A DNA stretch of 64,000 nucleotides, taken from assembly GCA_964568735.1 (NCBI GenBank), contig CAZMRF010000010.1, positions 1 through 64,000 of the forward strand, read 5' to 3'. The first letter of the stretch is position 1; each line of letters begins with the position of its first letter. Of the stretch, positions 1-14,000 are shown in pieces. The notes under the pieces were generated by a model. It saw only the letters and a list, made by a program, of their open reading frames with translations, had not been told where the DNA came from and made no database searches. The translations under genes and the position numbers were made by a program. Source of the DNA: CAZMRF01 sp964568735. GTDB lineage: Bacteria; Acidobacteriota; Polarisedimenticolia; JACPZX01.

Positions 1-1051
1 TTCCCCTGGGGGCTCTGGGTCGGGTTCGACGTCCTGTGCGGCGTGATGCTCGCGGCGGGCGGCTTCCTGCTCACCGCCACGGTGCACATCTTCAACATCG
101 AGCGCTTCAAGCCCATCATCCGCCCCGCCGTGCTGACGGCCTTCATGGGCTACCTGCTCGTGTGCGTCGCGCTGCTCTTCGACCTCGGCCGCAGCTACCG
201 CATCTGGCACCCGCTCATCATGTGGAACCCCCGCTCCGTGATGTTCGAGGTGGGCTGGTGCGTGACGCTCTACACCACGGTGCTGGCGCTGGAGTTCTCC
301 CCGGTCGTCTTCGAGCGCCTGCGGATGGAGCGCCCGCTCAAGATCATCCGCGGCATCTCCATCCCGCTCGTGATGGCCGGCGTGATCCTCTCCATCCTGC
401 ACCAGTCCTCGCTGGGAAGCCTCTACCTGATCGTCCCCGAGAAGCTGCACGCCTTCTGGTACACGCCGCTCCTGCCGGTCTTCTTCTTCCTGTCGGCCAT
501 CGGGATCGGCCTGGCCATGACGATCTTCGAGTCGTCCCTCAGCTCGCGCTACTTCGGAAGGCACCTGGAGCTGCCGCTCCTCACCGACCTCGGGAGGATC
601 CTCCTCGTGGTCCTGGTCCTCTACTCCGTGCTGCGAACCCAGGACCTCTACCACCGCGACGCCCTGCGGCTCATCCTCCAGGGGGGCTACGAGACGAAGC
701 TCCTCATGCTCGAGGTCACGATCGGGCTGATCCTGCCCATGGCGCTCCTCGCTCAGCGGCGCGTACGCGCCAGCGCGAACGGGCTCTATCTCTGCTCGGT
801 GCTGGTCATCCTCGGCTTCATCACGAACCGGCTCAACGTCAGCATCACGGGCATGGAGACCTCGGCGGGCGTCGGCTACACGCCGAGCTGGATGGAGGTG
901 GCCGTGACGGCCAGCATCGTGGCCACCGGCTTCGCCATCTTCGGGCTGGCGGTGAAGTACCTGCCGGTCTTTCCCGACCAACCCACGCAGCCGGTCCGCG
1001 CGCTGCCGGCCACCGCCGGGTGGGGCCCCGGGTCGGGCCCCCTGTCGAGCG

Positions 1052-1065
<14 letters not shown>
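1..1065 (+). CDS. HybB/NrfD-family integral membrane subunit (5' truncated by window edge)
   Basis: The reading frame is open from base 1, so the true start lies upstream. The visible 354 residues are a polytopic membrane protein with about nine hydrophobic segments. The opening motif WGLWVGFDVLCGV and the later RxxDLYHRDAL region are typical of the HybB branch of the NrfD/PsrC family. Such subunits are the quinone-interacting anchors of hydrogenases and other iron-sulfur molybdoenzyme-type complexes, passing electrons between the quinone pool and periplasmic partners. The catalytic and ferredoxin subunits are presumably upstream and not visible. The stop codon lies 14 nt inside the next gene, so the membrane subunit and the kinase are translationally coupled. 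Family assignment is good; the specific complex (hydrogenase or other) cannot be decided here. Confidence 0.85.
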
Positions 1066-4089
<3,024 letters not shown>

Positions 4090-4204
4090 GGTGGCCGGCA
4101 GTGAGCGACCGCACCTCTTCGCGCGCTCGATCCACGACGTGTCTGTGCGGGAACGCGAGACGGGCGCTGACTTGCGGGCATCCCTGCCGGCAGCGAGGTG
4201 CGTC

Positions 4205-4747
4205 GTGACTCGCGTGATCGGGATCGTGCCCGTCGGCTCAGTAGACGCCACCCTTCTCGAGCGGCTCGGCACGGGGCTTCGGGCCGTCCTGGACGCGAGC
4301 TTCACGATCGAGAATCCCGGCCTCGATCCCCGCTTCGCCTTCCATCCAGAGCGGCAGCAGCACCATGCCACCGAGATCCTCGCGAAGCTCCTCGAGCGGG
4401 CGCCCTCCGGCCCCTGGCGCCTGCTGGGGGTGACCGCGGCCGATCTCTACATCCCGATCCTGACCTTCGTCTTCGGTGAGGCCCAGCTCGAAGGCCCCTG
4501 CGCCGTTGTCTCCACCCACCGCCTCCGCCAGGAGTTCTACGGCCTTCCCCCGGACAGCGCCCTCCTGGCCGACCGCCTCCTCAAGGAGTCGGTTCACGAG
4601 CTGGGCCACACGCTGGGCCTCGTCCACTGCGCCGACTGGCGCTGCGTCATGGCCAGCTCCCACGCCGTCGAGCGGATCGACCTCAAGGGCGTCACCCTCT
4701 GCGCCGCGTGCCGTGAGGCCTGCCGCACCGCAGCGACCCCCGCTTGA
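4205..4747 (+). CDS. Archaemetzincin-type zinc metalloprotease
   Basis: About 180 residues from the GTG at 4205, chosen because the family usually begins close to the RIGIVPVG segment and a GAGG Shine-Dalgarno-like site lies just upstream. A longer frame opens at GTG 4091. The motif HELGHTLGLVHC followed by x4-C-V-M, then sixteen residues and C-x2-C, matches the archaemetzincin signature (HExxHxxGxxHCx4CxM...CxxC). It supplies three zinc-binding histidines, the catalytic Glu, the Met-turn and a structural zinc site of four Cys. The family is widespread in archaea and patchy in bacteria; its physiological substrate is not established. There is no signal peptide, so it should be cytoplasmic. 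It is codirectional with the two-component operon about 115 nt upstream. Confidence 0.88.
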   Translation: MTRVIGIVPVGSVDATLLERLGTGLRAVLDASFTIENPGLDPRFAFHPERQQHHATEILAKLLERAPSGPWRLLGVTAADLYIPILTFVFGEAQLEGPCAVVSTHRLRQEFYGLPPDSALLADRLLKESVHELGHTLGLVHCADWRCVMASSHAVERIDLKGVTLCAACREACRTAATPA

Positions 4748-4882
4748 TAAGGCGCGTGGTTCGGAAAATGCGGACGTCTCCATGCTTCCGGGAGTAGGAT
4801 GCCGAGACATTCGGGCCCCCGCACGGCAGGCTGATGGACGGCCCCGCGCGGAGACGCTCCCAGCGAGGCCGGAGGCTTCATC

Positions 4883-5098
4883 ATGGTGAGAAGAATCGTC
4901 GGCGGCGTTCTCGTCCTGCTCGGAGTCCTCGCTCTGTACTTCGGGGGCTTCAACTTCACGAAGGAGACGCACGGCACGCAGCTCGGGCCGCTGGAGCTTG
5001 AGTACAAGGAGAAAGATCGGATCACGATCCCGAAGTGGCTCGGAGCGGGAGCGGCCGTCGCGGGGCTCGTGCTCCTCGTGCTCCCCGGCCGTCGCTGA
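4883..5098 (+). CDS. Small two-TM membrane protein, DUF3185-like
   Basis: 71 residues with GGAGG about 8 nt before ATG. Hydrophobic segments at about 5-23 and 49-67 flank a short polar loop with LGPLELEYKEK and a positively charged turn. The pattern resembles the small DUF3185 membrane proteins, which have no assigned function. It stands alone between the metalloprotease and the next membrane protein. Confidence 0.7.
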   Translation: MVRRIVGGVLVLLGVLALYFGGFNFTKETHGTQLGPLELEYKEKDRITIPKWLGAGAAVAGLVLLVLPGRR

Positions 5099-5163
5099 CC
5101 TCGCGGCCGTATCGCCCCCCGTCCCATGCCCCCCGTCCCATCCCGTGCCTGTCCCCCCCTGGG

Positions 5164-7110
5164 ATGCGTAGTAGATTCCGGGCGGAGACGCGCCATGCCT
5201 CGAGGCACGAACGGCGAGGGCTTCCGGCGGTGACGGGCGCGGGCGATGCCTCCGCCGACCGCCTTGAGATCCCCCTCGGCCTTCACCGCGAGCTGCTGCT
5301 TGCGGGCATCCTCCTCTGGGTGCTGCTCCTGGTCGCGGCCATCCCGCAGGAGGTGGACGGCCGTGATTTCCCACCGCTCCTTACAGGTCCCCCTGTCACG
5401 GGGATCCTGATCCTCGGCGGGGTCCTTTTCGCCGCCGGCCTGCTCACACGCCGCAGCGTCCTCCTCGATCGCGCCTCGGGCCAGGCGGTGCGGAGGCTGA
5501 CATGCCTCGGTCTGCTGACTCTCACTCGTGATCGGATGAGCCTGGCGTCCTTCGACCGCCTGACTCTGGAGACTCGTGTCGTCCCGGCGAGAGGACGACG
5601 CTACTGGCCGTCGATCCGCTGGCACCTCAGTATCGAAGGATCTGGCTCCGCGCTGCCTGTGAGGATCTACACGAACTACCCGGCTGCCAGGAGGATCGCC
5701 GAGAGGGTCGGTGCTTTCCTGCGCCTCGACCTGCACGACAAGGGCGTCGAAGAAACCGTTGTCCGCAAGGCCGACGACCTCGACGTGCCCTGGGTCCTGC
5801 AATTGAAGAAGTATGGTGATCTTGGTCCCCTCTCCGTGCCACAGGAACCTCACCTCGATGCCCTCGCGAGAAAGGCCGAGGCGCTCGGGATTCCCTGGGA
5901 GGAGAAGTCTGCCACGCGGGATTCCGACCGGCCCGCGATGCGAGCCTCCGATCGGGCGCTGAGACAGGAACCCGGAGCCGACGGCTTCACGGCACGCCGC
6001 TCCGGGGATGACATCTCGATTGAGATCCTCTCCAGCGGGCTGAGGATCTTGCCACTGCAATACTCCCGCCTCGTCGGAGCCTCGCTCCTCCTCTTCGTGG
6101 CCCTCAGTGTGCTGGTCAGCATCTACCCCAGTGAAGGAGAACCCTCGCGCGACATTCTGTCGCTGATCCTGGGCCTGATCGGCCTCGCCGCCCTTACCAT
6201 CTTCGTTCATGGCGGGAGCATCCGGGAGCGGATCGCCATCACGCCGGGTCACTTGAGACGCCTGCGATCCTCTGCACTCCTTTGGGAGGTTGGATCGACC
6301 CTCCCGATCGATGACCTGCTCGATTTCCACCTGGAAGCGCCGGATCCGGGCCGGGTCCCAGCCAGGCTGTCCACCCTGACTCTGATCGGCAGGAATTCCG
6401 TTGTCCGCCTGGGCGCCGGCTTGCCCTCCCAGGCGCTCGCCTCGCTGCAGGAGACGCTGCAAGCGGCGATCCTGGCTCTCTCACCCTATGGAAAGGGCCG
6501 GCTGGCCAAGGGATCTGCCGGCTCACCGGGGGCCTCCGCGCCGTGGGAGGTCGGACCGGTCGCGGAGCCTTCGAGGAGAATGTCGCCCATGGCAGGGTGG
6601 GCGCTCGTCCTGACGGGCATCGTGGCCGTGGCCGTGGGGGCAAATATCTGGAAGACCCGCCGTGACGCCGCGACGGAGTCCGCCCGGGTGGCGAACGCCG
6701 CTGCGAGCGAGGCGCAAGAAGAGGGCTCAGGCCCTGCCAGGGAGGGGAAGAAAGAGGATCTGCCGTCGGATCCCGAGCAATGCATGTCACAAGCTCTGGC
6801 GACCGGAGGCGCGGGACAGGCTCAGAAGCTCGCGAGGCTCCTGAAGCACTGCATCAGGCTGGATCCCGATCGACGGGAAGCCTATGTGCTGCTCGATCGG
6901 ACGCTTTTTCCTCTCGGGGATCTGCGCACGATCATCACCTACTGGGATCGCTACCTCGAACGGCATCCCGACGACGCCGTGGCGATCTTCGAGAGGTCGG
7001 GCACCTATTTCCACAATGGGAACCCCCGGCGCGCCATGAGTGAAGCCCGGCGGGCCTGCGATCTCGGGCTTCCCGAGGCCTGCCAGATAGCAGGGCAAAC
7101 CCCCAGGTGA
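5164..7110 (+). CDS. Membrane protein of unknown function with C-terminal TPR-like segment
   Basis: About 648 residues from ATG 5164; an in-frame GTG at 5230 is an equally plausible start because residues before it are basic and low in structure. TM segments lie at about 44-60 and 78-94, another pair around 300-345, and a single TM near 480-500 (AGWALVLTGIVAVAVGANIW). Between the TM pairs are cytoplasmic-type mixed alpha/beta regions resembling PH-like membrane-protein domains. After the last TM comes a charged linker and a C-terminal section with helix-turn-helix repeats (LFPLGDLRTIITYWDRYLE, AIFERSGTYFHNGNPRRAM) reminiscent of TPR or Sel1 repeats. No catalytic motif is recognisable. It is followed by 164 bases without a gene. 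Confidence 0.6.
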   Translation: MRSRFRAETRHASRHERRGLPAVTGAGDASADRLEIPLGLHRELLLAGILLWVLLLVAAIPQEVDGRDFPPLLTGPPVTGILILGGVLFAAGLLTRRSVLLDRASGQAVRRLTCLGLLTLTRDRMSLASFDRLTLETRVVPARGRRYWPSIRWHLSIEGSGSALPVRIYTNYPAARRIAERVGAFLRLDLHDKGVEETVVRKADDLDVPWVLQLKKYGDLGPLSVPQEPHLDALARKAEALGIPWEEKSATRDSDRPAMRASDRALRQEPGADGFTARRSGDDISIEILSSGLRILPLQYSRLVGASLLLFVALSVLVSIYPSEGEPSRDILSLILGLIGLAALTIFVHGGSIRERIAITPGHLRRLRSSALLWEVGSTLPIDDLLDFHLEAPDPGRVPARLSTLTLIGRNSVVRLGAGLPSQALASLQETLQAAILALSPYGKGRLAKGSAGSPGASAPWEVGPVAEPSRRMSPMAGWALVLTGIVAVAVGANIWKTRRDAATESARVANAAASEAQEEGSGPAREGKKEDLPSDPEQCMSQALATGGAGQAQKLARLLKHCIRLDPDRREAYVLLDRTLFPLGDLRTIITYWDRYLERHPDDAVAIFERSGTYFHNGNPRRAMSEARRACDLGLPEACQIAGQTPR

Positions 7111-7274
7111 TCCCCGGGGCGCCTGTCTCTGCGCTCGTCCACTGCTTCGACCAGTGGTGCGTCCGAGGCGCCGGAGGGCGAGGCCGCACCCTGACGCCCC
7201 ACAGTCTGTCCCACGTGCCGCGCTGCTCCCAGGGCCAGTGAGGCCGTGGAATCCTCCCACTTCACCTTGGAGGG

Positions 7275-8024
7275 GTGATAGGATTCCCTACACCTCAGAG
7301 GGTTAAGAATATTTTCGGCACTTCCCCGTCTGGAGACTCGGCAGGCTTCTTCCTCCCGAGGCAAGGAGCTGCGCGACCGCCATGCCCCGCGGTCAGGGCT
7401 GCGCGGCCTCGCGCCCCCTCGGCGAGCGCGGCTTCAACCCTCCTTCACCTCATCGCGCTCCTCTCCGTCCTTTTTCTTGCGCTCCCCCTTGGAGTCGGCT
7501 CCGCCGGCGCCTCCCAGATCCTGCCTCTCAACATCGAGGAGATGACGCTCCACGCCGCGACGATCTTCTCGGGGCGCTGTGTAGATACACGGGTGGAGGA
7601 TGATCCCACCCACGGACGGAGAGTCACCGCTGTCACCTTCGTGGTGAAACGCTCCGTGAAAGGTGGGGGTCGGGGAAGGATCACGATCAAGATGCTCGGC
7701 GAGCAGGTGGAGGGGTCGGAGCAGGGCCGGAGGATCGAGGGGCTGCCGGTTTTCAGGAAAGGCGAGGAAGTTGTCCTGTTCCTCTACGGGGAGAGCCGGA
7801 GCGGCCTGACGAGCCCCGTCGGGTTCGGGCAGGGGAAGTTCGTCGTCGGGAGGGACAAGGAGGGGCGGTCGATGGCGGTGAACGCCTTCGGCAACAGGAG
7901 CCTTCTCCGGCGGCTAACTCCGCATGCCGAGGGGCGGGTCGGCCGCGAGGCCTCCCGCTGGAGGGGCCGCGGCGGGATCCCGCCGGACGCACTCCTCGAC
8001 ATGGCCGAGGCGATCGCGAGATAG
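7275..8024 (+). CDS. Exported protein of unknown function preceding the giant FG-GAP protein
   Basis: 249 residues from GTG 7275. A late hydrophobic stretch (about 57-77, LLHLIALLSVLFLALPLGVG) followed by an Ala-rich cleavage region looks like a signal peptide. It has an unusually long N-terminal part, so the real start may be internal, though no ATG/GTG/TTG closer to it is visible. The mature part starts with NIEEMTLHAATIFSGRC and contains a beta-rich domain (VTFVVKRSVKGG, EGLPVFRKGEEVVLFL). I have seen the pattern of surface flux of short beta strands in small secreted proteins next to matrixin-type proteases, but cannot name a family. Only 29 nt separate it from the 9.4-kb gene downstream, so cotranscription is likely. 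Confidence 0.6.
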   Translation: MIGFPTPQRVKNIFGTSPSGDSAGFFLPRQGAARPPCPAVRAARPRAPSASAASTLLHLIALLSVLFLALPLGVGSAGASQILPLNIEEMTLHAATIFSGRCVDTRVEDDPTHGRRVTAVTFVVKRSVKGGGRGRITIKMLGEQVEGSEQGRRIEGLPVFRKGEEVVLFLYGESRSGLTSPVGFGQGKFVVGRDKEGRSMAVNAFGNRSLLRRLTPHAEGRVGREASRWRGRGGIPPDALLDMAEAIAR

Positions 8025-8053
8025 ATCCCCGGGCGCGCAGCCAGGGGGAGCGC

Positions 8054-11000
8054 GTGGGAGGAGCCAGGAGAGTGACAGCAGGGGGAGCGTCGGTTCGGGG
8101 GGCGCAGGGAGGGCTGAGCCTCCGCAATCCTCGCCGCAAGGCGGCGCTTCTGTGCGCGCTGGTCCTTGCCATCCTCTCGTCGTGGAGTCTCGTCCGCGCT
8201 GCGGTGCCGTCGATCACCTCGCTCGGGCCGGATCACGCCGCCGTCGGTGGTCCGAGCTTCTACCTCACGCTCAGTGGCTCCAACTTCGCGTCCAACTCGG
8301 TGATCCGCTGGAACGGATCGGCCCGGAAGACCTTCTTCGTGGATTTCAGCCTCCTGGGCGCCGAAATCCCCGGCTCGGACCTCCTCGCCGCGGGCACGGC
8401 GCAGGTGACTGTCTTCAATCCGGGAGGAAGCGGGGGCACCTCCGGGACGCTCGCCTTCATGATCCAGGCCTCCCCCACCTACTTCGTGGATAACGACGCC
8501 CCCGGCGACCCCTCGATCAACGACCGGAGCCTGAGCGATCCCGTGGAGGATGGCTCCCGGCTGCATCCCTTCGACAGCATCCAGGAGGCCCTCGACCTCG
8601 CGGGGCCTGGGGACACGATTCGAGTTCTTCCAGGGCGCTACCGAGAGGACCTGACCGTGCAAAACAACGGTTCCTTCCTCCTCGGAAGCGGGGCCCACAG
8701 CACGATCGTGGAGCCGGAGCTGACCACGACGGCGCTCACCGCTCCCATCGCCCTCTTCCCGGACAGGCTCCAGTTCTCCGTCAAGGATCTCACGCTCGAA
8801 GGAGAGATCTTTTTCGAGGGGATCGTATCTCTCTTCTTCGAGGGCATCGAAAAGCCCACAGGCGACTTTCTGATCCAAGCCAGGGAGGCTTCGTTCCTCG
8901 GCGTGAAGGACGCGATCTTCGCGAGCGGGAACATCCAGATCTTTCAGTTCACCCGGCTCTTGCAGGCCGAGCTCTCCTCGGTCTACGCCCCCGCATCGCA
9001 GCTCAGCGCTACTCTCGGCTCGGTCGACTCGACGATGGCGCTGACGGTGACCGGCAGCACTCTCGCCTCCTTCAGCGCCAACGGGACGAGCCGTGAAGGG
9101 GGAGGGTGGACGCTGCGTCTGAGCGACACCCGCTTCACGGGCTACGGGTTCCCGGCCTACGGGTTCACGAGCACCTTCAACACCGACGGGGGTTACGACT
9201 CCCGGATCGAGAACTGCATCTTCGACTCCAACGGGATCCTGATCACGCACCAGACCGGTGGCTTCGGCATCGCGGGCGCCACGGACATCATCAAGGGATC
9301 CGAGTTCCGGGGAGCCGGCGTGTTCGGCGTGAGCTACAACCGGGACGTCTTCGGAGACACCTCCGGCACGCCCGCCTATTCCCTGGAGGTGGACGGCTGC
9401 CGATTCGTCAATCACAGGATAACGGTATCTCTCAAGCGATACTCGGCGCCCATCTCGAACACGACCGTCAAGGTGACGAACAACGTCTTCGAGGACGCTT
9501 TGACCGCCGTCACCGTGTTGCACGCGTATCTGGATCCAAACTCCATGGGAGGCAGCGCGAATTCCACCGTCCAGATCGACAACAACACCTCCACGGGCCA
9601 CGTGACGGGGATTTCCATTGTGACACCACCCCACCCCCTCGGCTTCGACACGCACACGACGATTCTCCGGAACAACATCGTGGCCGGCGGAATCTCGGCC
9701 GGCGTGAACGTGTCCGGTACAGGCGACCAGACATTCTACGTTCTCAACAACGACGTTTTCGGGAACGCAGGAGGGAACAACTGGAACGGCTTCACGGATC
9801 CGACAGGGACCAATGGGAACATCTCCGTCGATCCCGGCCTGGTCTCCGACCCCGGTGCCGCGGACGACCTCTCTTTGCTCTCCACGAGCCCGTGCATCGA
9901 TGCCGGTGGTGGCGGGACGGGCGTCCCCGCCGTGGATAACGCCGGCGTCTCCCGGCCACAGGATGGCGACGGCAACGGCTCCGCGCTCCACGACATGGGC
10001 GCCTTCGAGTACGTCCGGGACGGCGACGCCGACGGCGTTCTCAACGACGGCGGCGCCTCGGGGAGGGCGGGCGACGAGACCTGCGCCTGCGGCGCGACCG
10101 CCGGCTGCGATGACAACTGCGCGCAGACGCCGAATACCGGCCAGGGGGACGCCGACTGCGACGGAGTCGGGGACGCCTGCGACAACTGCCCGGCGCTCTA
10201 CAACCCGGACCAGGCGGACGCCAACGGCGACGGAGCGGGGGACCTCTGCGATCCGGGGCGAGGTCCCGCCGCCCGAAGCGTGAACGGGCAGGGGGACTCG
10301 ATGAGGTGGGACACGACCGCGCCCATCGTCTACCACCCCGACCAGGGCCCTCTCGGAAAACTGTCCAACATGGCCGCCACGACGCTCCTGGCCCAGGCCT
10401 TCGGCGTGTGGGCGGGGGCGCCGACCGCCAGCATTTCCTTCGCGGCCGGAGCGCCGCTCCCAGGCGACATCGGCGGCGCGGGGCTTCCTTCGACCAACCC
10501 CTACCACTGGAGCCGATACTGGTGGATAGGCGGAGACGATCGCTCCCCTGTCATCTTCGACACTGACGGCTCCGTGATTGACGACATGTTCGGGGTCGGC
10601 GCCCGCTTCCACATCCTGGGCGCCGCGGCCGTGGACACGCCCCCCTCCCTGTCGGGACGGATCAAGGAGGCGAGCATCGTCGTCAACGGCGCCTTCTACG
10701 ACAACGTCGGCCCGCCGGCCTCCCCCGCCGACATCTCCGAGGCGGCCTTCGAGGCGGTCCTCGTCCACGAAGCGGGCCATTTCGTCAACCTGGATCACAC
10801 GATCGCGAACCTCGAGCTGGCGGGGGACGGCGATCCGGACAATGACCTGTACGTCCCGACCATGTGCCCCGTCGTGGCGGACGACGAGGGATACCTGGCG
10901 GATCTGAACCCCGACGACGAGGCCAGCATCGGAGCGCTCTACCCCGCGCCGGGCTTCTATTCCACCACCGCGAGCCTCTCGGGGAGCGTCCTCGACGGCG

Positions 11001-14000
11001 GGATTCCATTCCAGGGGGCGGCGATCGTGGCAAGGCACGTGGCCGATCCCCTGATGCACGCCTACGCCAGGATCTCGGGAGGGAGCTACTTCCCGTGCAA
11101 CCCCGGCGGGGCCTGCTACCCGTGCGGCGCCACGAGCGCCTGCGCCACGGGGGGCCCCCCCGAGCAGGGGGAGTTCGCCATCTGGGGGATGGCGCCCGGC
11201 GCCTACACCATTTGCATTGAGCAGATCGATCAGCGCTTCTCCCTCTTCAACGGCAGTCCGATCGGGCCGCTCGCGGTCCCGCCCACGCTGCCGGGGCCGG
11301 AGGAGTGCTTCGACCTGGCCGAGAGCTCCGACCCGGCCGCGGACGACCCGGATGGCGCAAAGATCGTCACGGTGGGGGTGAACACCGTGGGGCCGCTCGA
11401 CCTTCGGCTCAACGCCCTCCCCGCCTCCGACCCCTTCGAGCCGAACAACGCTCCCGCCTCGGCGGCCCCGCTGGCGGATCTGCCCGCGGGGCGCGACACC
11501 GTCGGGGCGGTCCTGGGCGCGGGGGATCTCGACTACTTCGCCGTCCCTGTCCTGGCCGGCCAGACGATCCGCGTGGACGTCGACGCGGGGGAGCTGGGCT
11601 CGACGCTGGATCCGATCATCGGGCTCCTGGACCCTGGCGGGCAGGTGCTGGCGGTCGTGGACGACTCCACGGACCCGGACTCGGCAAGCTTCACGGTCGA
11701 TCCGGCTCTGGTCTACACGGCCGGCTTCACCGGCACGGCCCGGCTCGTCGTCACCTCCTCTCCCGATCTCAACCTCGACGGAGCCGGAGGGCAGTCGTCA
11801 GGCCCCTACTGGCTCCGGGTGGAGATCGAGGGCGATGTGGACGGAGACGGCGTCTTCGATCGGTTCGACCGGTGCCCCGCCGACGCGCTCGACGACGCGG
11901 ATCGCGACGGATTCTGCGCCAACGGGGACAACTGCCCTATCGTGTACAACCCATCCCAGGCGGACACGGACGGGAACGGGATCGGGGACGGGTGCGACGT
12001 GGGTCTCATCCTTCCGGGAGCTGATCCGGCGGCATTCGTGGTCCGCGCCGGTCCTCCGGCCGGCCACAAGATGTCCGTCGCGAGGGCCGGCGACGTCAAT
12101 GCCGACGGCTTCGAGGACGTCGTCGTGGGATCCGTCGTCCTCGATCCCAACGGTGTTTCGACGGACGGCCGGGCCCTGCTCTACCTCGGATCGCCCGCCG
12201 GGGCCTTTTCTCCAGGTTGGACAGTGGTCGGTGACCAGCCCGGATCCGAGTTCGGTGCCTCGGTGGCGGGAGCGGGAGACGTCAACGGGGACGGCTTCGA
12301 CGACCTCATCGTCTCCGCCCCCGCCTACGGCAACGGTCAGCTCGAAGAGGGGCGGGTCTTCGTCTACCACGGGTCGGCCACCGGGCCGGCATCCACACCG
12401 GCCTGGAGCGTTGAGAGCAATCAGGCCGGAGCGAGGATGGGGGGCTCGGTGGCGCCGGCTGGGGACGTCAATGGCGACGGCTACGATGACGTCGTCATCG
12501 GCAGCGAGTACGACACGGGCGGTGGGCTCAAGGGGCGCGCCTTCGTCTATCACGGCTCCTCGTCGGGTCTCTCCACGACCCCGGCCTGGACCGCGGGTGC
12601 GACTCAGACCTCCTCGGCCTTCAGCCGCTCGGTCGGGGGCGCAGGAGACGTGAACGGCGACGGCTTCGATGACGTCGTCGTCGGCGATCCCCTCTTCGAC
12701 GACGGCGAGGTGGACGAAGGTGGGGTCTTCCTCTACCAGGGGTCGACGTCGGGGCTCGATCCCTCCGTCAAGTGGATGGTCGAGAGCAACCGGTCCGACT
12801 CCCCGCTCTTCGGAGACTCGGTCGCCGGGGCAGGAGACGTCAACGGCGACGGCTTCGACGACATGATCGTCGGCGCTCCGCAATACACGAACGGTCAAGC
12901 CCTCGAAGGGCGAGCCTTCGTCTACCTGGGTTCGGCGTCAGGACCTGGAGCTGCTCCGGCCTGGACGGCGGAGGCCGACATCGCCGCGAGCGCCTTCGGC
13001 GCCTCCGTCGCGGCGGCGGGAGACGTGGACGGTGACGGGTTCGACGAGGTGATCGTCGGTGCTCGCTCCTATCTAGGTCAGGGGGGAGCCTTCCTCTTCC
13101 TCGGTTCGGGGACGGGGCTCTCCCCGGCGCCGGACTGGGCTGACCAGGGGATGCAGTCGGGCGCGATGTTCGGGGACGCCGTCTCCTCGGCCGGTGACTT
13201 CAATGGAGACGGCTTCGATGACCTCGCCGTGACCGCGCCGGCCCACACCTGTGGCGCCACACTCCGCTGCCAGCTCAATCTCTACCTGGCCTACCACGAT
13301 CAGGACGGAGACGGCCGGGCCGGAGGCGCGGACAACTGCCCCATCGACGCCAATCCCGCCCAGGATGATGGCGACGGCGATCTCGTGGGGGACGCCTGCG
13401 ACAACTGCCCCGGAACCCCCAACCTTGTCCAGGCCGACGCGGATCGAGACGGCGTCGGCGACGCCTGCGACCTCCTCCACGTGGTCCGCACCGTCCCGCC
13501 CGACGGCCTCGCGGGCATCCCCGTGAACACGACGGTCAACATCCTCTTCTCGGTCCCCGTGGATCCGGTGACGGCCGCGTCCAGCTTTCTCATGGAACGA
13601 GGCTCGCCGGGCTCGCGGGACTACGTGGCAGCCAGCGTCTTCGTGACGTCCGGGGGACGCACGGCCGTCTTCACGCCCTCCCAGCCTCTGGACACAGCCG
13701 CCCGCTACTCGCTCACGATCCTCGGAACGATCACGGCTGCGGGCGGCGGCTCCATGGGGGCGCTCTTCGTCACGTCCTTCAGCACGGCCTCCACGCCTTC
13801 GGCGAGGAACTCGATGAGCCTCGCGTCAGCCGACGTCCGCATCCTGGGAGGGGTCGCCGGCAACCGCACCGGGCATGGCATCGCCGACTGCGGCGACGTG
13901 AACGGGGACGGGGTGGACGACTTCCTCCTGGGGGGAACGGCGACCCGCCGGTACCTGATCTACGGCGCCCCCGGGCTCCCCGCGACGCTCGATCTCGCGG

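Noticed and set aside
7784..11059. A 1,091-codon open frame on the minus strand
   Set aside because: Antisense to the giant FG-GAP gene; Arg/Val/Gly/Asp-rich translation is the mirror of GC-rich repeats, with no RBS or family.
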